Part shown: one piece after another, positions 15,978 to 23,210 of the stretch | Layout: every line of letters begins with the position of its first letter | Position numbering within the stretch: position 1 is the first letter of the stretch | From: Alistipes sp. | GTDB lineage: Bacteria; Bacteroidota; Bacteroidia; Bacteroidales; Rikenellaceae | Direction of reading: 5' to 3' | NCBI GenBank assembly: GCA_031285485.1 | Contig: JAITWC010000172.1 | Coordinates: forward strand, 1-25,679 | DNA: 25,679 nucleotides | The notes under the pieces: generated by a model | Seen by the model: only the letters and a program-made list of their open reading frames with translations | Databases searched by the model: none | Told to the model about the DNA's origin: nothing | Position numbers and translations under genes: made by a program

Positions 15978-17355
15978 AATATTGCTCAAAACCATAAAAT
16001 GGATCGCACTCGCCGCGGCTGCGTTGATCGTCTTCGTGGTAGCTGTCACTGCTTTCTGGTACTTCTCGGCGGACATGCGGCAGCCAGACGTGAGGGTCGA
16101 CACTGCGGATTGGCCCGTCACTTGCCACGAAAGCTGGACGGAGAGCCACGGCAACATGTTCCGCCCGAGCGACAGCGGCCTGTGGGAGGTGTGGTTGCAC
16201 GGTGCACCCCTCGACCGCGGAATGGCCCTTGGTCGCATGACCGAAGATCTGCTCTACTATCAGGAAAGAGTATTCGTTGACCAGATCCGCCGCATCATTC
16301 CGTCGGACGGCTACCTGCGATTCCTGCGCTACCTGCTTATCGGCTTCAACCGCCATCTGGGCGAGAACGTACCCGAGGAGTTCCGCGTGGAGATCTACGG
16401 CATCTCGCTCTCATGCACCCACGAGTTCGACGCGATAGGAAACCCCTATGAGCGGCAGCTCAACTACCACGCCGCGCACGACATCGGCCACACCATGCAG
16501 GAGTACATGCTGGTGGGCTGCTCGTCATTCGCGACGTGGGGCGGGCGCAGCGCAGATTCGACCTTGCTCGTGGGCCGCAACTTCGACTTCTGGGTGGGCG
16601 ACGACTTTGCCCGCAACAAGGTGGTGGCCTTCTACGCCCCCGAGCGCGGACACAAATTTGCCTCGGTCACGTGGCCCGGAATGACCGGAGTGCTGTCGGG
16701 CATGAACGAACGGGGGCTCACGGTGACGATCAACGCGGCCAAAGGCGCACCTCCCACAGCGAGCGCGATGCCCATCTCGCTGCTCGCCCGCGAGATACTG
16801 CAATACGCCGCTACGATCGACGAGGCAATGGCGATAGCCCGCGACCGGCAAACCTTCGTCAGCGAATCTCTGCTCATAGGCTCGGCGGCAGACGGACGCG
16901 CGGCGGTGATCGAGAAATCGCCCGAACACACGGCGCTCTACTCACCCGACGGCGACCACCTCGTCTGCACCAACCATTTCCAGAGCGCCGACTTCGCCAC
17001 CGACAAATATAACACTGAGAACATTGCCACGAGCGACAGCCCCTGGCGTCTGAGGCGGATCGACGAACTGATCTCAGCCGCCGGAACAATCTCACCGCAG
17101 GACGCGGCCACCATCCTGCGCGACAGCCTCGCCCCCGGCGGCACCCCACTCCCCCCGGGCGACCCCCGCCGCGTTAACCAATCATTCGCCCACCACTCGG
17201 TAATCTTCCAACCCGTCCACCAACTCATGTGGGTCTCCACCGGCATGGGCCACGAGGGCGATTACGTCTGCTACGACCTTCGTAAAATATTCGCCGCTCC
17301 CGACTTTTCGGCCGAACTTCGTACTCCGTCACTAACAATCCCTGCACAACGATGA
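15970..17355 (+). CDS. C45-family Ntn acyltransferase/hydrolase (acyl-CoA:6-APA acyltransferase-like), membrane-anchored
   Basis: A 461-residue protein with an N-terminal membrane segment (about residues 10-32, IALAAAALIVFVVAVTAFWYF) and a large extracytoplasmic domain. The Ntn nucleophile is in LVGCSSFATWG, with Cys184 expected to become the N-terminal residue after autoproteolysis. Strong family landmarks follow: LLVGRNFDFWVGDDF and GMTGVLSGMNERGLTVTINA. C45 enzymes hydrolyse or form amide bonds between acyl groups and amines. Its presence in a pigment operon suggests periplasmic acyl transfer to, or release from, the polyene conjugate; that is inference. It overlaps the upstream gene by 8 bp and the downstream gene by 4 bp (ATGA). 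Confidence 0.9.
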   Translation: MLKILLKTIKWIALAAAALIVFVVAVTAFWYFSADMRQPDVRVDTADWPVTCHESWTESHGNMFRPSDSGLWEVWLHGAPLDRGMALGRMTEDLLYYQERVFVDQIRRIIPSDGYLRFLRYLLIGFNRHLGENVPEEFRVEIYGISLSCTHEFDAIGNPYERQLNYHAAHDIGHTMQEYMLVGCSSFATWGGRSADSTLLVGRNFDFWVGDDFARNKVVAFYAPERGHKFASVTWPGMTGVLSGMNERGLTVTINAAKGAPPTASAMPISLLAREILQYAATIDEAMAIARDRQTFVSESLLIGSAADGRAAVIEKSPEHTALYSPDGDHLVCTNHFQSADFATDKYNTENIATSDSPWRLRRIDELISAAGTISPQDAATILRDSLAPGGTPLPPGDPRRVNQSFAHHSVIFQPVHQLMWVSTGMGHEGDYVCYDLRKIFAAPDFSAELRTPSLTIPAQR

Positions 17356-18653
17356 ACCGCACCCACGATCCCGAGATCCAATACGCCCCCCCCGCCGAGA
17401 TAGAGCGCTGCCAGTCCGCCCGCCTCGTCGGGACCATGGATTACGTGGCGGCCAACTCCCCATATTACCGCCGCCTGTTCGCGGCCCACGACATCGACCC
17501 CGCCACGATCCGCACCCTCGAAGACCTCACCCGCCTGCCGGTAACCACAAAGGAAGACCTGCAACTCCACGGCCCCGACTTCGTGTGCGTCCCGCCGGAA
17601 AAAATCGCCGATTACGTCACCACATCCGGCACGCTGGGCGATCCGGTGACTTTCGCCCTGACCGACGCCGACCTCGACCGACTCGCCCGCAACGAGGCTC
17701 TGTCGTTCTTCACCGCTGGCTGCGCAGAAGGCGACATACTGCAACTGATGACCACCATCGACCGCCGTTTCATGGCGGGCCTGGCCTATTTTCTCGGTGC
17801 GCGGCGGCTCGGTATCGGCGTCGTGCGGGTCGGCAACGGCATCCCCGAGTTGCAGTGGGACACCATCCGCCGCATCCAACCCACCACCTGCATCGCCGTC
17901 CCGTCGTTCCTCATAAAGCTCATCGAATTCGCCGAGGCCAACGGCATGGATTACCGCGCGAGTTCGCTGCGCCGTGCCGTCTGCATAGGCGAGTCGTTGC
18001 GCGACGGCAACTTCGAGCTCAACACCCTCGGCCGCCAGATCCACGACAAGTGGCCCGAACTCGACCTGCGCTCCACCTACGCCTCCACCGAGATGCAAAC
18101 CTCGTTCACCGAGTGCGCCTGCCACCGCGGCGGTCACCTCCAACCCGAACTCATAGTAGTGGAACTCCTCGACGGCGACGACCGGCCCGTAACCCCCGGC
18201 ACTCCGGGCGAAGTGACCATCACCACGCTCGGGGTCGAGGGAATGCCCCTCGTAAGGTTCAAGACGGGCGACATCTGCGTCGGCTACCACGACCGATGCG
18301 GCTGCGGGCGCACCACAATGCGCCTCGGCCCGGTGTTCGGCCGCAAGGGCCAGATGATAAAGCTCAAGGGAACCACGCTCTATCCGCCCGCCATGTTCGA
18401 CGTGCTCGACAGTGTGGCCGAGATCGACAACTACATCGTCGAGGTGTCGTCCAACGACCTGGGTACCGACTCGGTGGCCGTGAGGATACACAGCTCCGAC
18501 CGCAGCGACGAATTCGTCAAACGCCTCAAGGACATATTCCGCGCCCGCATCCGCGTTGCCCCCGAGGTGATCTTCGACAGCGCCGACCGCATCGCGCACA
18601 TACAGATGCCCCCGATGAGCCGCAAGCCGCGGAAAATAGTTATATTTGCATGA
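17352..18653 (+). CDS. Adenylate-forming enzyme, phenylacetate-CoA ligase (PaaK)-like family
   Basis: A 433-residue AMP-binding enzyme of the PaaK/coenzyme F390 synthetase type. It shows the phosphate-binding loop YVTTSGTLGDPV (TTSGTLG at residues 90-96), the adenine-site motif STYASTEM, and LVRFKTGDIC with the conserved hinge-region Asp. A Cys-rich CGCGRTTMRL stretch follows, then the small C-terminal domain (KLKGTTLYPPAMFDVL). Such enzymes activate aromatic acids as acyl-AMP and transfer them to CoA or ACP, so it is the natural candidate for loading the aryl starter of the pigment. It is the last tightly coupled gene of the operon, and its start overlaps the C45 stop (ATGA). Confidence 0.92.
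   Translation: MNRTHDPEIQYAPPAEIERCQSARLVGTMDYVAANSPYYRRLFAAHDIDPATIRTLEDLTRLPVTTKEDLQLHGPDFVCVPPEKIADYVTTSGTLGDPVTFALTDADLDRLARNEALSFFTAGCAEGDILQLMTTIDRRFMAGLAYFLGARRLGIGVVRVGNGIPELQWDTIRRIQPTTCIAVPSFLIKLIEFAEANGMDYRASSLRRAVCIGESLRDGNFELNTLGRQIHDKWPELDLRSTYASTEMQTSFTECACHRGGHLQPELIVVELLDGDDRPVTPGTPGEVTITTLGVEGMPLVRFKTGDICVGYHDRCGCGRTTMRLGPVFGRKGQMIKLKGTTLYPPAMFDVLDSVAEIDNYIVEVSSNDLGTDSVAVRIHSSDRSDEFVKRLKDIFRARIRVAPEVIFDSADRIAHIQMPPMSRKPRKIVIFA
18641..18648 (+). promoter_or_regulatory. Possible Bacteroidota -7 promoter element before the small secreted protein
   Basis: TATATTTG matches the Bacteroidota sigma factor -7 consensus TAnnTTTG and lies 26 bp before the preferred start of the next gene, inside the 3' end of the adenylating-enzyme gene. 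I see no TTTG -33 element at the expected distance, so this is a weak call; the identical octamer upstream of the nitroreductase gene does have one. Confidence 0.35.
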
Positions 18654-18673
18654 ATTTTAATCATTCAGAGACC

Positions 18674-19219
18674 ATGAAAAAACTTTTCGCACTTTCCGTC
18701 GTACTTCTGTCGTGCGCCGCACTGTCGGCACAGACCCGTTATTACGGTGTAGACTTTTCGAGGACCAGGGTGTTCGGGGCCACCGAAACGGGATACCAGT
18801 TCAGGGAGGTTTTCGGCCGCATCAACTCGCTCGTCATCGCCGAGTGGTCGAAGTACGACCCCGGAAAATTCCTCTCAGTCGACATCACCGGCCGTAACAT
18901 CTCGCCGACCACACGCCTCAACGACGACATCGACCCGGCCGAGGTGATCACCCATTCGTCGGAATACGCCATCTCCCCCGACCAGGTTGCCGACATGGTG
19001 CGCCGCTACGAGTTGCGGGAGAGTGAAGGGACGGGCCTCGTGATTGTGGGCGAGATGCTCGACAAATCGACCGGCATGGGGTCTTTTCTCGTCGTTCACT
19101 TCGACGTGGCCACGCGCGAAGTGCTGCGCAGCCGGGGCATGGTGGGGAAAGCGCGCGGGTTCGGACTGCGAAACTACTGGGCCGGATCGCTCTACGAGGC
19201 CCTGAGCGCCTCCAGGTAG
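18674..19219 (+). CDS. Small secreted protein of unknown function
   Basis: A 181-residue protein that I do not recognise. From the ATG at 18674 it has a clear signal peptide (MKKLFALSVVLLSCAALSAQ, cleavage likely after SAQ); an in-frame ATG at 18650, overlapping the previous stop, would add eight polar residues and spoil the signal. The mature part is about 160 residues with alternating hydrophobic strands (RINSLVIAEWSKYD, GTGLVIVGEMLDKS, SFLVVHFDVATREVL) and no Cys, suggesting a compact periplasmic alpha/beta or beta domain. It sits at the end of the pigment operon but may have its own promoter. Its stop directly abuts the second repeat array, and the next gene is convergent. Confidence 0.8.
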   Translation: MKKLFALSVVLLSCAALSAQTRYYGVDFSRTRVFGATETGYQFREVFGRINSLVIAEWSKYDPGKFLSVDITGRNISPTTRLNDDIDPAEVITHSSEYAISPDQVADMVRRYELRESEGTGLVIVGEMLDKSTGMGSFLVVHFDVATREVLRSRGMVGKARGFGLRNYWAGSLYEALSASR

Positions 19220-19408
19220 CTGTTTCGGGAACTCCTGCTACGACCGTTGCAAGTGAAATTGCCCTTTCGGAAACTTCTGCTACCCCACATGCAAGTGATT
19301 TTGCCCTTCCAGGAACTTCTGCTACCTCACTTGCAAGTGATTTTGCCCTTTCAGAAAGTTCTGCTACCCCACTTGCAAGTGATTTTGCCCTTTCAGGAAC
19401 TTCTGCTA
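19220..19408 (-). repeat. Tandem array of 42-bp units (array 2) between convergent genes
   Basis: The plus-strand landmark GCTAC recurs at 19237, 19279, 19321, 19363 and 19405, exactly 42 bp apart, giving four full units plus partial ends. On the minus strand the units read like those of array 1 (GAAAGGGCAAAATC followed by a CACTTGCAAGTG-type core and GGGGTAGC). The palindrome CACTTGCAAGTG is perfect at 19328-19339 and 19370-19381. The minus-strand open frame gives GVAEVPERAKSLAS-like repeats. The array fills the whole space between the stop of the secreted protein (plus strand) and the stop of the ATP-grasp gene (minus strand). The run-in on the minus strand (19409-19422, GATCGGTTCGGGAG) matches that of array 1. 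Confidence 0.93.
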
Positions 19409-22405
19409 CTCCCGAACCGATCGTTCCGAGGGCGGCGCGGGGGTGGCGCGAACGATCGCCTTGTTGTTGCGCCCGTCCACAAAGATGTAGAGCGGCTCGG
19501 AGAACCTGACGTGGCGCACGTAGCGCGTCTCGCTCACCGTTTCGGCGGCGGCCAGGGCGTCGAGGTCGAGCCCGCCGTCGCCCATGAAGGGATTGATGGT
19601 GAGGTAGCCCACCCCGAACGAGATGAGATTCTGGAAGAAGTGGGTGCCCTGGCTCGGATCGACGCGGAAGTTGGCCTGGCCGCACTCCACGATCACCGAC
19701 GCCTCCGATATGTCGCCCCACTTGACCGGCACTCCGAGGAAAGGATCGCTCGACCCCCAACGCCCGGGCCCGATGAGCACGCAGTTTCGCTTAGCCTCTT
19801 TCAGCCGTCTGTTGATGGCCTCCAACTCGGCGCCTATCTCGACCGTCCGCATGTTGTCGAACGCCTCGGGCCTGACGTAAACAACGTCGCGCACACCCTC
19901 CACCGCGCCCACTCCCACGGCGCTCTGCGCCCACAGCAGCGCCCCCTCCGTGGATACCTTGTCCCAGTCGAGCGAAGTCCGGTTCTCGTTGTCGACTATG
20001 GGCCGGATCTGAAGGAAGTTGAACACCCGGCTCGATCCGCGAGGCACGTCGAGGTCGCACGCGAACTCGATCTCGACCGGCCCCCTCATCTCGCGGCTGC
20101 TCATCTCCAGCAGGTCGGCCAGTATCTCGGCCAGCGGAAAAGAGTCGTACTTCAGTATCCGCGCGAAGGTGATGATGCGCCGCCCGTCGATCGTCACGTT
20201 GTCCGAGATCATCTGGTTGTTCATGTCCCACGTCGAGGCCACGTGTGCGATGTTGCGGAAATCCTTGGCGGCGTTGATCTCGATCTTCTGAAGGTTCACC
20301 GCCTCGTCGAGCGACGTCTTGAACTTCTCGGGCCGCAGATCGAGCACATACATCTCCCGCTGTGTCTCCCGCAGCGCAAGCTCCGTCACCGACAACTGCA
20401 ACGTGTGCCGCGGATGCCTGGGCGAAAAACGCAGCACCCGGCCCCCGTCCACAACCAGCTTCCCCAGCCCCACGGCGATCTCAGCCACCCCCTCCTCGGG
20501 CCGTTCGTTGCCCAGCGGATAGAAGTTCAGCGAGCGCGCCACGCCGGAGACCGTCGGAAAGAACAATCCCTGCTCCTCGCTGCCGCACACCTCCTGTATC
20601 ACCACCGCCATCTTCTCCTCCGACAGCATGTTGCCGCTCGCCGAGATGTAAGACCGCGCCGGAGTGAAGAACACCGACGCGTAGACGCTCTTGATCGCCT
20701 TGCCCAGCAACCTCAGCGTGCGATCCTCATTCTCGGCCTGCGGGATCATGTACGTCGAGTAGATCCCGGCGAACGGCTGGTAGTGCGAGTCCTCAAGCTT
20801 CGACGACGACCGCACGGCCAGCGGCCCGCTCGCATAACGGATAAACACCCGCAGCTTTGTGAGCAGACTCTCCGGCAGGTGCGACGACACGAACTCCGAC
20901 AGTATCTCCTCGTCCGACAGGTCGGCGCTCATCAGATAGTGCAGCCCGTTGATCTCCATAAACTCGTCGAAGCAGTCGGTCGCCACCACGAGCGTCCGCG
21001 GCAGCATCACCCTCACTCCGGGATATTTGTCGTAGAAGTTGTGCTTGAGCAGCATGTTGTTCATGAACGCCAGGCCGCGCCCCTTGCCGCCGAGCGACCC
21101 TTCGCCGATGCGCGACATCCACACGCTGTCGCTGAACGACGACTCCGAGAACGGCGTCACCACCCCCTGCGACAGCAGTATGCGGTAGTTGCCGATACTG
21201 TCGACCAAAAATGACCGCATGCTGTCCACGCTGTGGAAGTGTCCCGCCGGGGTCTGCTCGAAAACGTGCGCCAGCGCGAAGATCCCCCTCGCGTACAACC
21301 ACTTCGATATGTGCTGGTTCTCGACATGATACACCAGCACCTCGTCGGGAATAACCGCCAGCTCGGTCTGCATCTCGCGCAGGTCGCGCGCGCGCCCCGC
21401 CTCGGCCTTCGTTTCGGGATCGCGGAAAATGAAGTCGCCGAACCGGAACTCGGCCGTCATGTGGCGTTCCAACTCCTGAAGCAGCGTTTCGGAGTATTTC
21501 TCAAGGAACCCGACGCCCAACTCCCGCGCCGTTTCGCGAACCGAAGCCTGCGACGACTGCATCACAAAGGGCATGTAGGGATTGTCGGCCTTCACGAACC
21601 GGCACAGCTCGATCCCCGCGTCGATCTTCTCGTCGTCGGGGTTGTCGCCCTTGTGCATCACGAATCCCACGTCCGAGATGATCCCCAGCAGGTTGTTCTT
21701 GTAGCGCTCATACAGCGCCACCGCCTCCTCGTAGTTCGTTGCGAGCAGGATCTTGGGCCGCGAACGCTTGCGCAACATCTGCTGCTGTTCGCCCATCGCC
21801 TCGCGCACGAACTCGTTGCTCTGGTGCATCACGATGCGGTAGATGGCGGGCAGATAAGACGAATAGTAGCGGATGGAGTCCTCCACGAGCAGGATGCACT
21901 GTACGCCCACTTCGAGGATATCGACGTCGGCGTTCATGCGGTCCTCGATCAGTTTGACTATCGCTATGAGCAGGTCGGGATTGCCGTGCCAGCAGAAAAT
22001 GTAGTCCAGCCCGGCGGTGTCCTCGCCCCATATCCGCCGCGAAATATTGCGCGTGAAGTGGGTCAACAGCACAACCAGCAGCCCCGGCCTCATCTCCTTG
22101 ACCCGCCGCGCGAATGTGAACACGTCCGGCTCGCCAACGTTGTACATGCTGATCACCAGGTCGATGTCCTCCTGCGTGGCCAGCACCTCAAGCGCCTCGG
22201 CGGTGGTGCTGACGCGGATGAACGACGGCGTGTGCGTCAGGTTAAGATCGCGGTACTCCTGATTGATACGCACGTCCAGCCGCCCGTCCTCTTCCAGGAT
22301 GTAGGCGTCATACGAACTGCATATCAACAGGATGCGGTTGATGCGCCTCTGCATCAACCGCCCATAGTCAAAACTTTCGAGCGAAGCCCGTATCCTGTCT
22401 CTCAT
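19406..22405 (-). CDS. Two receiver-like domains fused to a PEP synthase/PPDK-type ATP-grasp domain
   Basis: A 999-residue protein starting at the ATG complementary to 22403-22405. Residues about 15-150 form a degenerate receiver (ILLICSSYD; the phospho-Asp position reads VISMYN). Residues about 168-305 form a second receiver that keeps key residues (LLVEDS, IISDVGF with Asp near 243, FLEKYSE). From about 425 to 855 follows a pyruvate phosphate dikinase N-terminal ATP-grasp domain: GSLGGKGRGLAFM, LAVRSSSKLEDSHYQPFAG, MAVVIQEVCG and FNFLQIRPI. I see no phosphohistidine (swivelling) domain and no PEP/pyruvate barrel, so it is not a complete PEP synthase; a signalling or protein-phosphotransfer role is possible. 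Its stop codon falls in the first bases of repeat array 2. Confidence 0.87.
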   Translation of the reverse strand: MRDRIRASLESFDYGRLMQRRINRILLICSSYDAYILEEDGRLDVRINQEYRDLNLTHTPSFIRVSTTAEALEVLATQEDIDLVISMYNVGEPDVFTFARRVKEMRPGLLVVLLTHFTRNISRRIWGEDTAGLDYIFCWHGNPDLLIAIVKLIEDRMNADVDILEVGVQCILLVEDSIRYYSSYLPAIYRIVMHQSNEFVREAMGEQQQMLRKRSRPKILLATNYEEAVALYERYKNNLLGIISDVGFVMHKGDNPDDEKIDAGIELCRFVKADNPYMPFVMQSSQASVRETARELGVGFLEKYSETLLQELERHMTAEFRFGDFIFRDPETKAEAGRARDLREMQTELAVIPDEVLVYHVENQHISKWLYARGIFALAHVFEQTPAGHFHSVDSMRSFLVDSIGNYRILLSQGVVTPFSESSFSDSVWMSRIGEGSLGGKGRGLAFMNNMLLKHNFYDKYPGVRVMLPRTLVVATDCFDEFMEINGLHYLMSADLSDEEILSEFVSSHLPESLLTKLRVFIRYASGPLAVRSSSKLEDSHYQPFAGIYSTYMIPQAENEDRTLRLLGKAIKSVYASVFFTPARSYISASGNMLSEEKMAVVIQEVCGSEEQGLFFPTVSGVARSLNFYPLGNERPEEGVAEIAVGLGKLVVDGGRVLRFSPRHPRHTLQLSVTELALRETQREMYVLDLRPEKFKTSLDEAVNLQKIEINAAKDFRNIAHVASTWDMNNQMISDNVTIDGRRIITFARILKYDSFPLAEILADLLEMSSREMRGPVEIEFACDLDVPRGSSRVFNFLQIRPIVDNENRTSLDWDKVSTEGALLWAQSAVGVGAVEGVRDVVYVRPEAFDNMRTVEIGAELEAINRRLKEAKRNCVLIGPGRWGSSDPFLGVPVKWGDISEASVIVECGQANFRVDPSQGTHFFQNLISFGVGYLTINPFMGDGGLDLDALAAAETVSETRYVRHVRFSEPLYIFVDGRNNKAIVRATPAPPSERSVRE

Positions 22406-22470
22406 ACACGAAATATGGTTATCAATGCGAATTAAGAGTTCAAACTCCCCGCACGGAGAGCGGTTCGGGG
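22406..22470. other. Short spacer between the ATP-grasp gene and array 3
   Basis: This 65-bp stretch should hold the promoter or leader of the minus-strand ATP-grasp gene. It contains the relatively AT-rich stretch ACGAAATATGGTTATCAATG next to the start codon. I could not identify a convincing TAnnTTTG element on the minus strand, so the promoter may lie within the repeat or transposase remnant upstream. Confidence 0.3.
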
Positions 22471-23210
22471 CTTTCCGGGGCCTCGGAAACCACCAAAACA
22501 ATCCATTTAGTTCTTTCAGCCGGGGCTGAAACCACCAAACCAATCCGTTCAGTCCTTTCAGCCGGCGCGGAAACCATCAAAGCCAGCATGATCTCTTCCT
22601 TTTCGGCTCTGACCCGCCAATGACACAACGATGCCAGTCGATCCGTGTCTGTCTCACCCGCCAGAAGCGCCTCAACGATACGTTCACCACTCACCCCGTT
22701 CACTTTGGACAAGACGCTGGACAACTTTATGTTCGCATCCTCCAGTATCCGCATCGAACGGTTCTTCCCGGCGGTAACGACACCCTCCAACTTGCGCCGG
22801 TAACGAACCATGTCGCGCAGATCACGAATCTCGACAGGGGGAACTAAACTGCCATTGAGCAATCCCGCCAAAAGCAATTTGGCTATCCATGCGCTGTCAT
22901 TCTTGTCCGTCTTGTGACCCGGAACATACTTGATGTGACGGGCGTTGACAACCAAAATGGTAAGACCGTGGCCCTCAAGAATGTTGAACAAAGGCTTCCG
23001 GAACACGCCGGTGCTCTACATGGCAACAGGGGGCACGCCGAGCGATAAAATCCATTCTCTCAACTCTGTCAAAGAACGTGTAAAGGTCGAAATCGTTCGG
23101 GTCTCGGACTTGATTCCTGTTCCCGATACCGTCGCTACGACAGTCTCCTTGTGTTCGTCAAGTCCGCAGCACTGGGCCACGACCTGCTCAAAATAAGTCG
23201 CTTCTCTCAT
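22440..23210 (-). pseudogene. IS110-family transposase remnant with internal stop and lost C-terminus
   Basis: The minus-strand frame starts at the ATG complementary to 23208-23210 and gives the N-terminal DEDD domain of an IS110 recombinase: CCGLDEHKETVVATV with the first catalytic Asp, LGVPPVAM, then an in-frame TAG, then STGVFRKPLFNILEGHG. The usual sequence there is AMESTG, so a Glu codon (GAG) appears mutated to TAG. Downstream KTDKNDSAWIAKLL supplies the conserved later Asp residues, and KVNGVSGERIVEALLAGETD continues the linker. After EEIMLALM the homology ends and 42-bp repeat sequence takes over, so the C-terminal transposase domain with its catalytic Ser is absent. The element is doubly inactivated. 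Confidence 0.9.
22471..22596 (-). repeat. Three divergent 42-bp repeat units (array 3) fused to a transposase remnant
   Basis: On the plus strand CTTTC-starting units begin at 22471, 22513 and 22555, exactly 42 bp apart. Each contains a GAAACCAYCAAA-type core. On the minus strand they read as LVVSAPAERTERIG-type 14-residue repeats that align with the ER and V positions of arrays 1 and 2 (GVAEVPERAKSLAS). Period, sense direction and open frame match the other arrays, but nucleotide identity is low, so common descent is likely rather than proven. The array continues directly from the broken IS110 transposase frame and replaces its C-terminal half. Confidence 0.75.

Noticed and set aside
19247..21214. 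655-codon plus-strand open frame opposite the ATP-grasp gene
   Set aside because: Its Arg/His/Pro-rich sequence mirrors the real minus-strand gene, which has clear ATP-grasp motifs. It starts inside the repeat array.
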